Of a stretch of DNA of 64,000 bases, positions 51,710-64,000 are shown piece after piece (position 1 is the first letter of the stretch; every line of letters begins with the position of its first letter). The position numbers and the translations under genes are program-made. The stretch is from Hymenobacter crusticola (GTDB lineage: Bacteria; Bacteroidota; Bacteroidia; Cytophagales; Hymenobacteraceae), in NCBI RefSeq assembly GCF_002154225.1, contig NZ_MTSE01000006.1:186001-250000 (forward strand), given 5' to 3'. The notes under the pieces were generated by a model that saw only the letters and a program-made list of their open reading frames with translations, did no database searches and was not told the origin of the DNA.

Positions 51710-54130
51710 ATGTCCAGAGTTTATGTAATCTGTTTCGCACTATTTATCCTAGGTCAAGCAGCATTTGCGCGGCCGTTGCCCCGGGTCGTAACAGATTTCA
51801 ACAAGGACTGGAAATTCTACCTAGGTGACAATGCCCAAGCCGAAGAGGCACAGTTCAACGACGCGCAGTGGCGTCGCCTGACGCTGCCCCATGACTGGAG
51901 CATCGAAGGGAAATTTGACGAGAAGAACCCCGCCAAACCCGAGGGCGGCGGCTTACCAACCGGCATCGGCTGGTACCGCAAAACCTTCGTGCTGCCCGCT
52001 GACGCGAAGGACCGTCATGTTTTTATCGAGTTCGACGGTGTGTATCGTAATAGCGAGGTCTGGATTAATGGGCACTCCTTGGGCAAGCGGCCGAATGGTT
52101 ACATCTCGTTTCGCTACGAACTCACGCCTTACTTGAAGCCGGGCAAGCAGCCGAATATTCTAGCCGTGCGGGTCGACAACTCGGCGCAGCCCAACTCGCG
52201 TTGGTACTCGGGCTCCGGCATTTACCGCAACGTGCGGCTGGTTACGACCAGCAAAATAGCTGTCGATCAGTGGGGCACGTTCGTGACAACCCCGAAGGTT
52301 GACAACAGCTCTGCCGCTGTTCGGGTGAGCACCAACGTGCGCAATACCACCGGCAAGCCGCAGCAGGTGAGCGTCGTAGCGACGATCTACGACGCCGCGG
52401 GCAAGCAAGTAGCCGAGCAAATCAATCCTAGCCTCACGCTGCGCGACACCCTGACGACTGTAACGCAGGGCCTAGCCTTGGCGCAACCTAAGTTGTGGTC
52501 CGTTGAGCAGCCGTATTTGTACAAGGTTGTCACGACGATAAAGAGCAAGCAGGGCGTAGAGGACCGCTACGAAACGCCACTTGGTATTCGTTATTTCGGC
52601 TTCGACGCGCAGAAAGGCTTTTCGCTAAATGGCAAGACGATGCGCATCCTGGGCGTGTGTCAGCACCACGACCTAGGTGCCCTCGGTGCGGCCGTGAATG
52701 TGCGGGCGATGGAGCGGCAGCTGGAAATTTTGCGAGCCATGGGCTGCAACGCCATCCGCACGGCGCACAACCCGCCCGCACCCGAGTTGCTCGACCTCTG
52801 CGACCGGATGGGCTTTCTGGTGCTGGACGAGGCCTTCGACATGTGGCAAAAGAAGAAAAACGGCCAGGACTACCACGTCGATTTCAAGCAATGGCACCGC
52901 CGCGACCTAGAGGACCAAGTACGCCGCGACCGGAACCATCCGTCGGTGTTTATGTGGAGCATCGGCAACGAAATCCGCGAGCAGTTTGACAGCACCGGCA
53001 CCCACCTCACCAAAGAGTTAACGGCCATTGTGAAGCGCCTCGACGCTACCCGGCCCGTCACCTCGGCGCTGACGGAGCAGGAGCCCGACAAGAACTTTAT
53101 GAGCCAAGCAGGCGTGCTCGACGTGTTGAGCTTCAACTACAAGCACGAAGGCTACCCCGAGCTGCCCAAGCGGTTTCCCAATCAAATCTTCCTAGCTACC
53201 GAAACCGCCGCGGCTTTCGAAACTCGGGGCCACTATGACCTGCCTTCCGACAGTATCCGCGTGTGGCCTAAAGACGGCAAAACCAAACTCACCAACGGCA
53301 ACCCCGACTTCACCGCCTCGTCGTACGACAACGCCCGGCCTTATTGGGGCGCCACCCACGAAGCGGCTTGGGGCGCTATCAAGAAAAATCCGCACCTGAC
53401 GGGCCTCTTCGTGTGGTCGGGCTTCGACTACCTCGGGGAGCCGCTGCCTTATCCGTGGCCGGCGCGCAGCTCCTATTTCGGCCTCATCGACCTAGCCGGC
53501 TTCCCGAAGGATGCCTATTACCTGTACCAAAGCGAGTGGAGCAGTAAGCCCGTGCTGCATATTTTGCCGCACTGGAATTGGTCGGCGGGCCAGACGGTGG
53601 ATGTGTGGGCCTACTACAACAATGCCGACGAGGTAGAGCTTTTCCTAAATGGTAAGTCGCTAGGCGTAAAGAAGAAAGGCAACGACGACTTACATGTAAT
53701 GTGGCGCGTGCCGTATGCGCCCGGCACCCTGCAAGCTGTGTCGCGCAAGGGCGGCCAAACGGTACTCAAGCGCACCATCAGCACCGCCGGCAGGCCCGCC
53801 AAAATCGAACTTACCGCCGACCGGAACGCCCTCAAAGCCGACGGCCGCGACCTAGCTTTCGTGACCGTGCGCGTGCTAGACGACAAAGGCAACTTGATAC
53901 CGAACGCCGATAACCTCGTCAACTTCACCACCAGCGGTCCAGCTTCCATAGCCGGCGTCGACAACGGCTACCAAGCTAGCTTAGAGCCTTTTAAAGCAAA
54001 CTACCGCAAGACCTACAACGGCATGTGCCTAGCCATCCTCCAGACGCAGGAGAAAGGTGGCAATATCAAGCTCACCGCTACGGCCGAGGGCTTAGCTCCG
54101 GCGAGTATTACCCTGCAAAGCAAGCCCTGA
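51710..54130 (+). CDS. glycoside hydrolase family 2, beta-galactosidase-like, with DUF4982
   Basis: 806 residues from the ATG at 51710 (signal peptide VYVICFALFILGQAAFA). Sugar-binding domain (LPHDWSIEGKF, GIGWYRKTF), immunoglobulin-like domain, then the barrel from about 300. The acid/base Glu is in MWSIGNEIREQFD near 420; the nucleophile is in FLATETAAAFETRG near 497. A DUF4982 domain (NADEVELFLNGKSLGVKK) and a C-terminal Ig-like domain follow. GH2 covers galactosidases, glucuronidases and mannosidases, so specificity is provisional. The frame is open upstream into the palindrome at 51584, but the signal peptide fixes the start. Confidence 0.92.
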   Translation: MSRVYVICFALFILGQAAFARPLPRVVTDFNKDWKFYLGDNAQAEEAQFNDAQWRRLTLPHDWSIEGKFDEKNPAKPEGGGLPTGIGWYRKTFVLPADAKDRHVFIEFDGVYRNSEVWINGHSLGKRPNGYISFRYELTPYLKPGKQPNILAVRVDNSAQPNSRWYSGSGIYRNVRLVTTSKIAVDQWGTFVTTPKVDNSSAAVRVSTNVRNTTGKPQQVSVVATIYDAAGKQVAEQINPSLTLRDTLTTVTQGLALAQPKLWSVEQPYLYKVVTTIKSKQGVEDRYETPLGIRYFGFDAQKGFSLNGKTMRILGVCQHHDLGALGAAVNVRAMERQLEILRAMGCNAIRTAHNPPAPELLDLCDRMGFLVLDEAFDMWQKKKNGQDYHVDFKQWHRRDLEDQVRRDRNHPSVFMWSIGNEIREQFDSTGTHLTKELTAIVKRLDATRPVTSALTEQEPDKNFMSQAGVLDVLSFNYKHEGYPELPKRFPNQIFLATETAAAFETRGHYDLPSDSIRVWPKDGKTKLTNGNPDFTASSYDNARPYWGATHEAAWGAIKKNPHLTGLFVWSGFDYLGEPLPYPWPARSSYFGLIDLAGFPKDAYYLYQSEWSSKPVLHILPHWNWSAGQTVDVWAYYNNADEVELFLNGKSLGVKKKGNDDLHVMWRVPYAPGTLQAVSRKGGQTVLKRTISTAGRPAKIELTADRNALKADGRDLAFVTVRVLDDKGNLIPNADNLVNFTTSGPASIAGVDNGYQASLEPFKANYRKTYNGMCLAILQTQEKGGNIKLTATAEGLAPASITLQSKP

Positions 54131-54134
54131 CGTA

Positions 54135-57625
<3,491 letters not shown>

Positions 57626-57644
57626 AAACCAATCAGAACATCAG

Positions 57645-57749
57645 TATAGAGACGCGATACTTCGCGTCTCGGCGTTGAACGACCCGGCTCAGAGCAACCT
57701 AGCTAAACAACATCAGCAACGAGGAGACGCGAAGTGTCGCGTCTCTACA
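57645..57749. repeat. palindromic element, TGTAGAGACGC type
   Basis: Left arm 57645-57670 (TATAGAGACGCGATACTTCG...) pairs with 57724-57749. Each arm also folds on itself (GAGACGCG / CGCGTCTC). The loop contains GGCGTTGAACGACCC and CATCAGCAACGA. It lies between the second GH2 gene and the GH106 gene. Confidence 0.85.
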
Positions 57750-57764
57750 CCCAAAACCCACCAC

Positions 57765-60700
57765 ATGACAACACAAGGCGGCTCGAAAATTCTGCGACAT
57801 GGTTTGCTGGCCGCCTTTACCTGTGTAGTGGCGGCTAGCACGGCGCACGCCCAACAAGCACCGGCCGCGGCTACCTACCTGAAAACTATCTTCCAAAATC
57901 CACCTGAGTCGGCGAAGCCGTGGGTATTCTGGTATTGGATGAACGCCGCCGTGAGCCGCGAAGGCATCACCGCCGACCTAGAAGCTATGCGCGAGGCGGG
58001 CATTGGCGGGGCGTACCTCATGCCGATTAACGGGGCGGCCAACCCGCCCGCCCTCAGCCCGCCGGCGGAGCAGCTTACGCCGCAGTGGTGGCAGATGGTG
58101 CGCCACGCCATGCAGGAAGCCGACCGGCTCGGCGTGAAGCTAGCGATGCACGTGAGCGACGGATTTGCACTGGCCGGCGGCCCTTGGATAACGCCGGAGC
58201 TGTCGATGCAAAAGGTGGTTTTTGCTCAAACCCAAGCTGTTGGTGGCCGGCGCTACAGCCAAGTATTGCCGCAGCCGCAAGCCACCAAAGGCTATTACCG
58301 CGACATTGCCGTGTACGCCTACCCCACGCCAGCGGGCGGCACGGCCTCCACCTACACCACCAAGCCCCAGGTAACCACCAACGCCACCGGCACCGATGCG
58401 AATGCTGCCTCACTGATTGAGGCCGGCAACAAGAAGGGTTTCCAGAGCAGCGCGCCGTGCTGGATTGAATACAAATTCGATAAGCCGTTCACCTGCCGCT
58501 CCATCCGGATTCGCTCGAAAGGCTATAACTACCAGGCCAACCGCCTCCTCGTGGAGACCAGCGACGATGGGCAGCAGTTCCGACCAGTTGGGCGGTTGCA
58601 GGCGCCACGCAGCGGTTGGCAGGATAGCAGCGCCGTCACCCACGCCATCGTGCCGACCACAGCGCGCTACTTCCGTTTTCTATACAACCCCGAAGGCTCG
58701 GAGCCCGGCGCCGAAGACCTCGACGCAGCCAAGTGGAAACAGTCGCTGAAAGTCACCGAAATCCGCCTTTCGGAAGAGGCACGCATCAACCAGTACGAGG
58801 GCAAAAACGGCGAGGTATGGCGCGTGAGCAAGCGCACCACGGCGCAGCAAGTGCCTGATAACCTGTGCGTGCCGCTGGCGAAGATGGTCAACTTGACTAA
58901 CAAGCTAGGTCCTGACGGCCGCCTGACGTGGGATGTGCCGCCCGGCCGCTGGACCATCCTGCGGGTGGGGCACACCTCTACGGGGGCCGTCAATACCACC
59001 GGCGGCGGAGCGCGCGGGTTGGAGTGCGACAAGTTTAATCCCGAAGCCATTACCCTTCAGTTCAATAGCTGGTTTGGTGAGGCTATCAAGCAAGCCGGCC
59101 CCGACCTAGCTTCGCGGGTGCTGAAGATCTTTCACGTGGATAGCTGGGAGTGCGGCAGCCAGAACTGGTCGACGAACTTCGCGGCCGAGTTTCAGAAGCG
59201 CCGTGGCTACGACCCCATGCCTTACCTACCCGTCATGGCCGGCGTGCCGATGCAGAGCGCCGACGTGTCGGAGCGCTTCTTATTTGATGTGCGCCAGACG
59301 ATTGCGGAGCTGGTGAACGATAAGTTCTACGCCACGCTCGCCGACCTAGCCCACGCCAAAGGCTGCACTTTCACGGCCGAAGCCGTAGCGCCCACGATGG
59401 TCAGCGACGGGTTGCTGCACTACAAAAACGTGGACGTGCCCATGGGCGAGTTCTGGTTTCGCAGCCCCACTCACGATAAGCCCAACGACATGCTCGACGC
59501 CATTTCGGGCGCGCACATCTACGGCAAAAACATCGTGCAGGCGGAGGCCTTCACCGAGCTAGGCGTAGCGGGCATGGCCTGGGACGAGCACCCTGCTTTG
59601 GTAAAAACGCTGCAAGACCGACACTACGCTCTGGGCGTGAACCGCTTAGTGAACCACGTGTTTGTGCACAACCCCTGGCTCGACCGTAAGCCGGGCATGA
59701 CGCTGAGCAACATCGGCCTCTTCTTCCAGCGCGACCAAACCTGGTGGAAACCCGGCCGCGCCTGGGTCGACTACACGCGCCGCTGCCAGGCCCTGCTTCA
59801 GCTAGGTCGCCCGGTGGTGGATGTGGCCGTGTTTACGGGCGAAGAAACTCCGCGCCGCGCCATCCTCCCCGACCGCCTCGTGCCCGACCTGCCCGGCATC
59901 TTCGGCCCGGAAGTAGTTGCGAGCGAGAAGAAGCGTCTAGCAAACAAAGGGTTGCCAATGCGCCAAATGCCCTACAAAGTCAATTTCACGGCCAACCTCA
60001 CGGATGCCGAATCGTGGATTGACCCGCTGCACGGCTACGCCTACGACTCCTTCAACAAAGACGCCCTGCTGAACCTAGCCACGGTGAAGAACGGCCGCGT
60101 GGAGCTACCCGGCGGCGCCAGCTACGGCGTGCTCGTGGTGCCCGGCGCCCAAGCCATGTCGCCCGACAGCACCTCTATGTCGCCAGAAGTAGCGAGTAAG
60201 TTGCTGGCATTAGCCAAGGCTGGTGCTACAGTATTGCTAGATAAGAAACCTAGCCGTTCGCCTGAGCTCAAAGGCTACCCGGCTGCCGATCAAGAAGTCC
60301 AACAGCTTACAACCAGCTTACAACAGCTAGCCTTACAAAATACGTCAGGCTCCCCCTCTCCCTTTTCGGAGAGGGGGGCGGGGGGTGAGGCGCGCCGCCA
60401 GAACGGCCCCAACGCGGCACCTACCACACCATCTGTTGCCAGCCCAGGCCGAGTAATAAAAGGCCCGTTCACCACCGACTCCTTCCAAAGCCTAGGCCTA
60501 GAACGCGACGTAGTAGCCACCAGCCCCGACGGCCAGCGCGCCAACAAGCTAGCTTGGATGCACCGCACTGATTCACAATTTGACATCTATTTCATTTCCA
60601 ATCAACTAGACAGCGTACGCACCATCGACTTGTCGTTGCGCGTAGCGGGGCGAGTGCCCGAGCTGTGGGACCCCGTGACCGGCGAAACGCACCTAGCTTC

Positions 60701-61334
60701 CGATTGGCAAGTGGAGAAAGGTCACACGCGCCTGCCTCTCCGCCTCGACCGCAACAGCTCCGTGTTCGTGGTATTCCGCCAAGCTACCAACGAGCAAGCG
60801 GCGCACACCGGTAAGAATTGGCTCGAAACCGAACCAGCCCAAACCCTAACTGGCGCGTGGCAGGTAAGCTTTGACCCAAAGTCGCACAGACCTAGCCAAC
60901 CTATTGCTTTTCAAGAACTCACCGACTGGAGCAAGAACCCCGACGAGCTTATCAAGCACTATTCCGGCACGGCTACTTACACCAAAACTTTCACCTGGAA
61001 AGCCGCCAAAGTCAAGCAAAAGCGCGTGTACTTGGAGCTAGGTCAAGTAGCGAACCTCGCCGAAGTGCGCGTGAATGGCCAACCCTGCGGCATTGCCTGG
61101 ACGGCGCCGTACCGCGTCGACATTACGCAGGCGCTGAAGAAAGGCAAGAACCAGCTCAGCATCGACGTGACGAACACCTGGGCCAACCGCATCGTGGGCG
61201 ACCGTGCCTTGCCCAAGGACCAACAAATAACCCAAACCACCGCCGCCTACAACTTCCCCGAAAAGCCCCTCCTACCCGCCGGTCTGTTCGGCCCCGTGAC
61301 CATCAGCACGGCTCCGGATACCAGCCTGAAATAG
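57765..61334 (+). CDS. glycoside hydrolase family 106, alpha-L-rhamnosidase
   Basis: 1189 residues from the ATG at 57765 (signal peptide ending AASTAHAQQ); an upstream frame extension to 57675 comes from the palindrome before it. The barrel has the GH106 start KPWVFWYWMNAAVSREGIT and AGIGGAYLMPI. The acidic cluster includes HVDSWECGSQNW and FTAEAVAPTM, followed by PMGEFWF. A beta-sandwich (NQLSIDVTNTWANRIVGD) ends the protein. Residues about 862-880 (SPSPFSERGAGGEARR) are encoded by a palindromic repeat. Family members such as BT0986 of Bacteroides cleave rhamnose from rhamnogalacturonan-II. Confidence 0.92.
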   Translation: MTTQGGSKILRHGLLAAFTCVVAASTAHAQQAPAAATYLKTIFQNPPESAKPWVFWYWMNAAVSREGITADLEAMREAGIGGAYLMPINGAANPPALSPPAEQLTPQWWQMVRHAMQEADRLGVKLAMHVSDGFALAGGPWITPELSMQKVVFAQTQAVGGRRYSQVLPQPQATKGYYRDIAVYAYPTPAGGTASTYTTKPQVTTNATGTDANAASLIEAGNKKGFQSSAPCWIEYKFDKPFTCRSIRIRSKGYNYQANRLLVETSDDGQQFRPVGRLQAPRSGWQDSSAVTHAIVPTTARYFRFLYNPEGSEPGAEDLDAAKWKQSLKVTEIRLSEEARINQYEGKNGEVWRVSKRTTAQQVPDNLCVPLAKMVNLTNKLGPDGRLTWDVPPGRWTILRVGHTSTGAVNTTGGGARGLECDKFNPEAITLQFNSWFGEAIKQAGPDLASRVLKIFHVDSWECGSQNWSTNFAAEFQKRRGYDPMPYLPVMAGVPMQSADVSERFLFDVRQTIAELVNDKFYATLADLAHAKGCTFTAEAVAPTMVSDGLLHYKNVDVPMGEFWFRSPTHDKPNDMLDAISGAHIYGKNIVQAEAFTELGVAGMAWDEHPALVKTLQDRHYALGVNRLVNHVFVHNPWLDRKPGMTLSNIGLFFQRDQTWWKPGRAWVDYTRRCQALLQLGRPVVDVAVFTGEETPRRAILPDRLVPDLPGIFGPEVVASEKKRLANKGLPMRQMPYKVNFTANLTDAESWIDPLHGYAYDSFNKDALLNLATVKNGRVELPGGASYGVLVVPGAQAMSPDSTSMSPEVASKLLALAKAGATVLLDKKPSRSPELKGYPAADQEVQQLTTSLQQLALQNTSGSPSPFSERGAGGEARRQNGPNAAPTTPSVASPGRVIKGPFTTDSFQSLGLERDVVATSPDGQRANKLAWMHRTDSQFDIYFISNQLDSVRTIDLSLRVAGRVPELWDPVTGETHLASDWQVEKGHTRLPLRLDRNSSVFVVFRQATNEQAAHTGKNWLETEPAQTLTGAWQVSFDPKSHRPSQPIAFQELTDWSKNPDELIKHYSGTATYTKTFTWKAAKVKQKRVYLELGQVANLAEVRVNGQPCGIAWTAPYRVDITQALKKGKNQLSIDVTNTWANRIVGDRALPKDQQITQTTAAYNFPEKPLLPAGLFGPVTISTAPDTSLK
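60352..60396. repeat. palindromic repeat inside the GH106 coding sequence
   Basis: CCCCCTCTCC (60352-60361) pairs with GGAGAGGGGG (60368-60377). The following GGGGGGTGAGGCGC matches the right arm of the element at 54135-54317. It stays in frame and encodes a Gly/Arg/Glu-rich insertion, read in a different frame from the copy at 54285. Confidence 0.8.
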
Positions 61335-61352
61335 AATATCTAACCTCAAAAC

Positions 61353-61557
61353 GTCATGCTGAGCTTGTCGAAGCATCTCTACCGCTTTGTTGCGGATGCC
61401 AGACCAATGTAGAGACGCAACACTTTGCGTCTCGGCGTTGAACGACTTACCTAGAACGACCTAGGCAAACAACATCCGCAACGATTGAGACGCAAAGTGT
61501 TGCGTCTCTACACCGGCCGACGAAGCAGTAGAGATGCTTCGGCAAGCTCAGCATGAC
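61353..61557. repeat. outer palindromic element, TGTCATGCTGAGC type, containing another element
   Basis: Its ends (GTCATGCTGAGCTTGTCG from 61353 and the complementary ...GCTCAGCATGAC ending 61557) match the element at 51584. The arms extend to about 37 bases with few differences. Its loop is occupied by the complete TGTAGAGACGC-type element at 61408-61512. Confidence 0.85.
61408..61512. repeat. inner palindromic element, TGTAGAGACGC type
   Basis: Begins TGTAGAGACGCAACACTTTG and ends with the complement TGCGTCTCTACA. The loop has GGCGTTGAACGACTTAC and CATCCGCAACGA. It is nearly the same length (105 bases) and organisation as the element at 57645-57749. Confidence 0.85.
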
Positions 61558-61580
61558 AGACAATTTAAACTCCTGACCTT

Positions 61581-63623
61581 ATGCTTCTTCCCACCCATAA
61601 AATCCTTCTTGCGAGCTTGCTGTCGTCGGCGCTGGTGCACCCTAGCCTTGCCCAAGACAAGGGTCTCGTGAACACCTCGACCAGCAAGTACGCCAAGCTC
61701 GGCACCGTGGACCTAGGTAGCGTGACCTGGACGCAAGGCTTCTGGGCCGACCGCTTCAAGGTGTGTCAGGAGTCGATGATTCCGACCATGTGGAAGCTCT
61801 ACAAAGACCCAGTGCGCAACCATTCCTTCCGCAACTTTGAAATTGCAGCTGGCTTGGAGAAAGGAGAGCACAAAGGCCCACCCTTCCACGACGGCGACTT
61901 TTACAAGCTGTTCGAGGCCGTGGCCTCGGCCTACGCTACTACCCACGATCCGAAGCTGGATCAGATGATGGACGAGGTAATTCCGGTGATTGCCAAGTGC
62001 CAACGCGCTGATGGCTACCTAAACACCCAGGCTACCATTGCGGCCATCAACAGCGGGAAAAACACTGCGTTTCAAGATCGGCTGAACTTTGAGAGCTATA
62101 ACCTAGGTCATTTAATGACGGCCGCCTGCGTGCACTACCGCGCCACCGGCAAAACCACCATGCTCGACCTAGCCCGCAAAGCCACCGACTACCTCTATAA
62201 TTTCTACAAACGGTCGTCGCCGGAGTTGGCGCGCAATGCCATTTGCCCCTCCCACTACATGGGCGTGGTGGAGATGTACCGCACCACCAAAGATCCTCGG
62301 TACCTGGAGCTTGCCAAAAACCTGATCGACATTCGGGGCATGGCCGGAGATATCGGCACCGACGATAACCAAGACCGCATTCCGTTCCGCAAAATGACCA
62401 AGGCCGGCGGCCACGCGGTGCGCGCCAACTACCTCTTCGCTGGCGTGGCCGACGTGTACGCCGAAACCGGCGACCAGTCGCTCATGTCGACCCTGAACCT
62501 GATGTGGGATGACGTGACCAGTCACAAGATGTACGTGACCGGCGCGTGCGGCGCCCTCTACGACGGCGTGTCGCCCGATGGCACCGCCTACAAGCCCGAC
62601 ACCGTCCAGAAAATCCACCAAGCCTACGGGCGCGACTACCAACTACCCAACCACACCGCCCACGGCGAAACCTGCGCCAACATCGGCAACGTGCTCTGGA
62701 ACTGGCGCATGCTCCTCGACACCGGCGACGCCAAGTACGCCGAGGTGATGGAAACCGCCCTGTACAACAGCGTGCTCTCCGGCATCAGTCTGGACGGCAC
62801 CAAGTTCCTGTATACCAACCCCATGGCATTTTCCGACGACCTGCCCTTCAACCAACGGTGGTCCAAGGATCGGGTGGAGTACATCAACCTGTCGAACTGC
62901 TGCCCGCCCAACGTGGTGCGCACTATTGCGGAAGTGAACAATTACCTCTACAGTACTTCCGACAAAGGCTTGTGGTTCAACTTCTACGGCGGCAACACCC
63001 TCGCTACCAAGCTCAAAGACGGCTCCCCGGTGAAGCTCACCCAAACCACGAACTACCCCTGGGACGGCAACATCAACGTCACGTTCCAAGAAGCGCCCGC
63101 TAAGCCCACTTCGCTGTTCTTCCGCATTCCAAGCTGGAGCGGGCCGGCGAAGCTCATGGTGAACGGCAAGACCTGGACCTCTGCCCTCACGCCCGGTCAG
63201 TACGCTGAAATCAACCGCCAGTGGAAAGCCGGCGACAAGGTGGAGCTAGTGCTGCCCATGCAGGCCCAACTAGTAGAAGCCAACCCTTTGGTAGAAGAAA
63301 CCCGCAACCAAGTAGCCGTGAAGCGTGGCCCCGTGGTCTACTGCCTCGAATCGACGGATTTTTCGAAGGACAAGAAAATCAGCAGCCTAGCTATTCCCGC
63401 CAGCTCCACCTTGACGCCCAAGCGTTTGCAAATCGCCAACAGCGATATTATGTACCTGGAAGGCAAAGGCAAGCTCACGCCCGAGCAGTGGAGCGCTAAC
63501 CAACTCTACCGCCCCCTCACCGACCAAAAGCTAACCACAGTACCGCTCAAGCTCATCCCCTACTACGCCTGGGGCAACCGCGGCCACGCCGACATGGAAG
63601 TCTGGATTCCGCTGAGCCGGTAA
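61581..63623 (+). CDS. glycoside hydrolase family 127/146-type (DUF1680), beta-L-arabinofuranosidase-like
   Basis: 680 residues, signal peptide ending near HPSLAQD. An (alpha/alpha)6 barrel with WTQGFWADRFKVCQESMIP at the start. The zinc and catalytic residues known for this family can be seen: Glu and Cys in HGETCANIGNVLWNW near 362, and the Cys pair in NLSNCCPPNVVRT near 440. The C-terminal beta domains contain RIPSWSGPAKLMVNG and NQVAVKRGPVVYCLE. It would release terminal beta-L-arabinofuranose or, in related pectin systems, other furanosyl sugars. ATG at 61581. Confidence 0.9.
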   Translation: MLLPTHKILLASLLSSALVHPSLAQDKGLVNTSTSKYAKLGTVDLGSVTWTQGFWADRFKVCQESMIPTMWKLYKDPVRNHSFRNFEIAAGLEKGEHKGPPFHDGDFYKLFEAVASAYATTHDPKLDQMMDEVIPVIAKCQRADGYLNTQATIAAINSGKNTAFQDRLNFESYNLGHLMTAACVHYRATGKTTMLDLARKATDYLYNFYKRSSPELARNAICPSHYMGVVEMYRTTKDPRYLELAKNLIDIRGMAGDIGTDDNQDRIPFRKMTKAGGHAVRANYLFAGVADVYAETGDQSLMSTLNLMWDDVTSHKMYVTGACGALYDGVSPDGTAYKPDTVQKIHQAYGRDYQLPNHTAHGETCANIGNVLWNWRMLLDTGDAKYAEVMETALYNSVLSGISLDGTKFLYTNPMAFSDDLPFNQRWSKDRVEYINLSNCCPPNVVRTIAEVNNYLYSTSDKGLWFNFYGGNTLATKLKDGSPVKLTQTTNYPWDGNINVTFQEAPAKPTSLFFRIPSWSGPAKLMVNGKTWTSALTPGQYAEINRQWKAGDKVELVLPMQAQLVEANPLVEETRNQVAVKRGPVVYCLESTDFSKDKKISSLAIPASSTLTPKRLQIANSDIMYLEGKGKLTPEQWSANQLYRPLTDQKLTTVPLKLIPYYAWGNRGHADMEVWIPLSR

Positions 63624-63666
63624 TTTTTGAGCTAGCTTACAGACAGCAACCATCAAACAAAATCGT

Positions 63667-63768
63667 CTGTCATCCTGAGCTTGCGAAGGACCTTATCACG
63701 CAAGAACAAGTCGTTGTTATTGACGTCGTTCTTGCGTGATAAGGTCCTTCGCAAGCTCAGGATGACAG
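63667..63768. repeat. perfect 41-base inverted repeat
   Basis: Arms 63667-63707 and 63728-63768 are exact inverted copies, beginning CTGTCATCCTGAGCTTGCGA, with a 20-base loop containing GTCGTTGTTATTGACG. It lies between the GH127 gene and the following start codon, ending 35 bases before it. Confidence 0.95.
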
Positions 63769-63803
63769 TAAAGAGTATAGATCAGACTCTACCTACTATC
63801 TAC

Positions 63804-64000
63804 ATGACCCTCAAGTCTTCCCTTCTTTCCCTCAGCTTAACTATCCTAGCTTTTCCCGCAGCCTTACGGGCAGAAGTCAAACTACCTTCCATCTTCACTG
63901 ATAACATGGTGCTCCAGCAGAAAGCTGACTGCGCAGTGTGGGGTTGGGCAAAGGCGGGCAGCACCATTACGGTGACCCCATCGTGGGGGAAACAGAAGTA
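63804..64000 (+). CDS. sialate O-acetylesterase-like protein, N-terminal part only
   Basis: The last 65 codons of the window. Signal peptide ([20 protein letters not shown]) followed by [20 protein letters not shown] and [16 protein letters not shown], the characteristic N-terminal beta domain of the SASA family. The catalytic SGNH domain lies beyond the right edge. Members deacetylate sialic acids or plant polysaccharides; next to GH106 and GH127 a pectin or xylan acetylesterase is more likely. Confidence 0.82.
   Translation, partial: MTLKSSLLSLSLTILAFPAALRAEVKLPSIFTDNMVLQQKADCAVWGWAKAGSTITVTPSWGKQK

Overview
The window looks like chromosomal DNA of a GC-rich Bacteroidota, most likely a Hymenobacter-type member of the Cytophagales. 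The reasons are two SusC/RagA receptors, one with a SusD partner, many secreted glycosidases, few Shine-Dalgarno sites, lipoboxes of the LLAGC type, and a base composition judged by eye at about 55-60% GC. The genus is inference. I see no rRNA, tRNA, CRISPR array, prophage or transposase.

Layout. 1-2701: the 5' part of a SusC-type receptor running off the left edge. 3305-7841: minus-strand housekeeping and membrane genes (psd, glutamate dehydrogenase, cdsA, a CPBP protease). 8060-12913: plus-strand dusB, an EamA transporter, gpmA and a CPA1 Na+/H+ antiporter. 13134-19420: a complete RND efflux operon (adaptor, pump, outer-membrane factor). 19699-22491: a GAPDH and a second CPA1 antiporter. 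22676-26445: a minus-strand accessory block (DUF4260, Crp-like regulator, NAD(P)-binding oxidoreductase, inositol-phosphatase-like protein, AraC regulator). 26509-47965: a polysaccharide utilisation locus (PUL 1) with SusC-SusD, GH3, type-B esterase, GH30 and GH42. A divergent Nudix-type regulator, a second GH3, a GH31 with an embedded PA14 domain and an SGNH esterase follow. 48436-49899: a small unknown protein and nagA. 50440-64000: a plus-strand glycosidase cluster (PUL 2) with a GH43-like propeller protein, two GH2, GH106, GH127 and the start of a sialate-O-acetylesterase-like gene. This set suggests a rhamnogalacturonan or other pectic side chain.

The most unusual feature is a dense population of long, near-perfect inverted repeats. 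Every intergenic junction of PUL 2 carries one, each with a different stem, and others lie throughout the window. Several with unrelated stems share a loop word GTTGAAC(GA), often with CAACGA further on. One element is inserted inside another. One type occurs in two glycosidase genes and is read there in two different frames; in one gene it appears to supply the start codon. This resembles in principle the coding palindromic elements of Rickettsia, but I know of no such description in this group.

Other points of interest are paired TGCGTA-n5-TACGCA operators at the Nudix-type regulator and again upstream of a GH3 gene, and a pentapeptide Gly/Thr tandem repeat in the predicted cell-surface loop of the efflux outer-membrane factor. 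A four-copy palindrome array also lies inside PUL 1. Coordinates and repeat arms were read by eye; no search or folding program was run.
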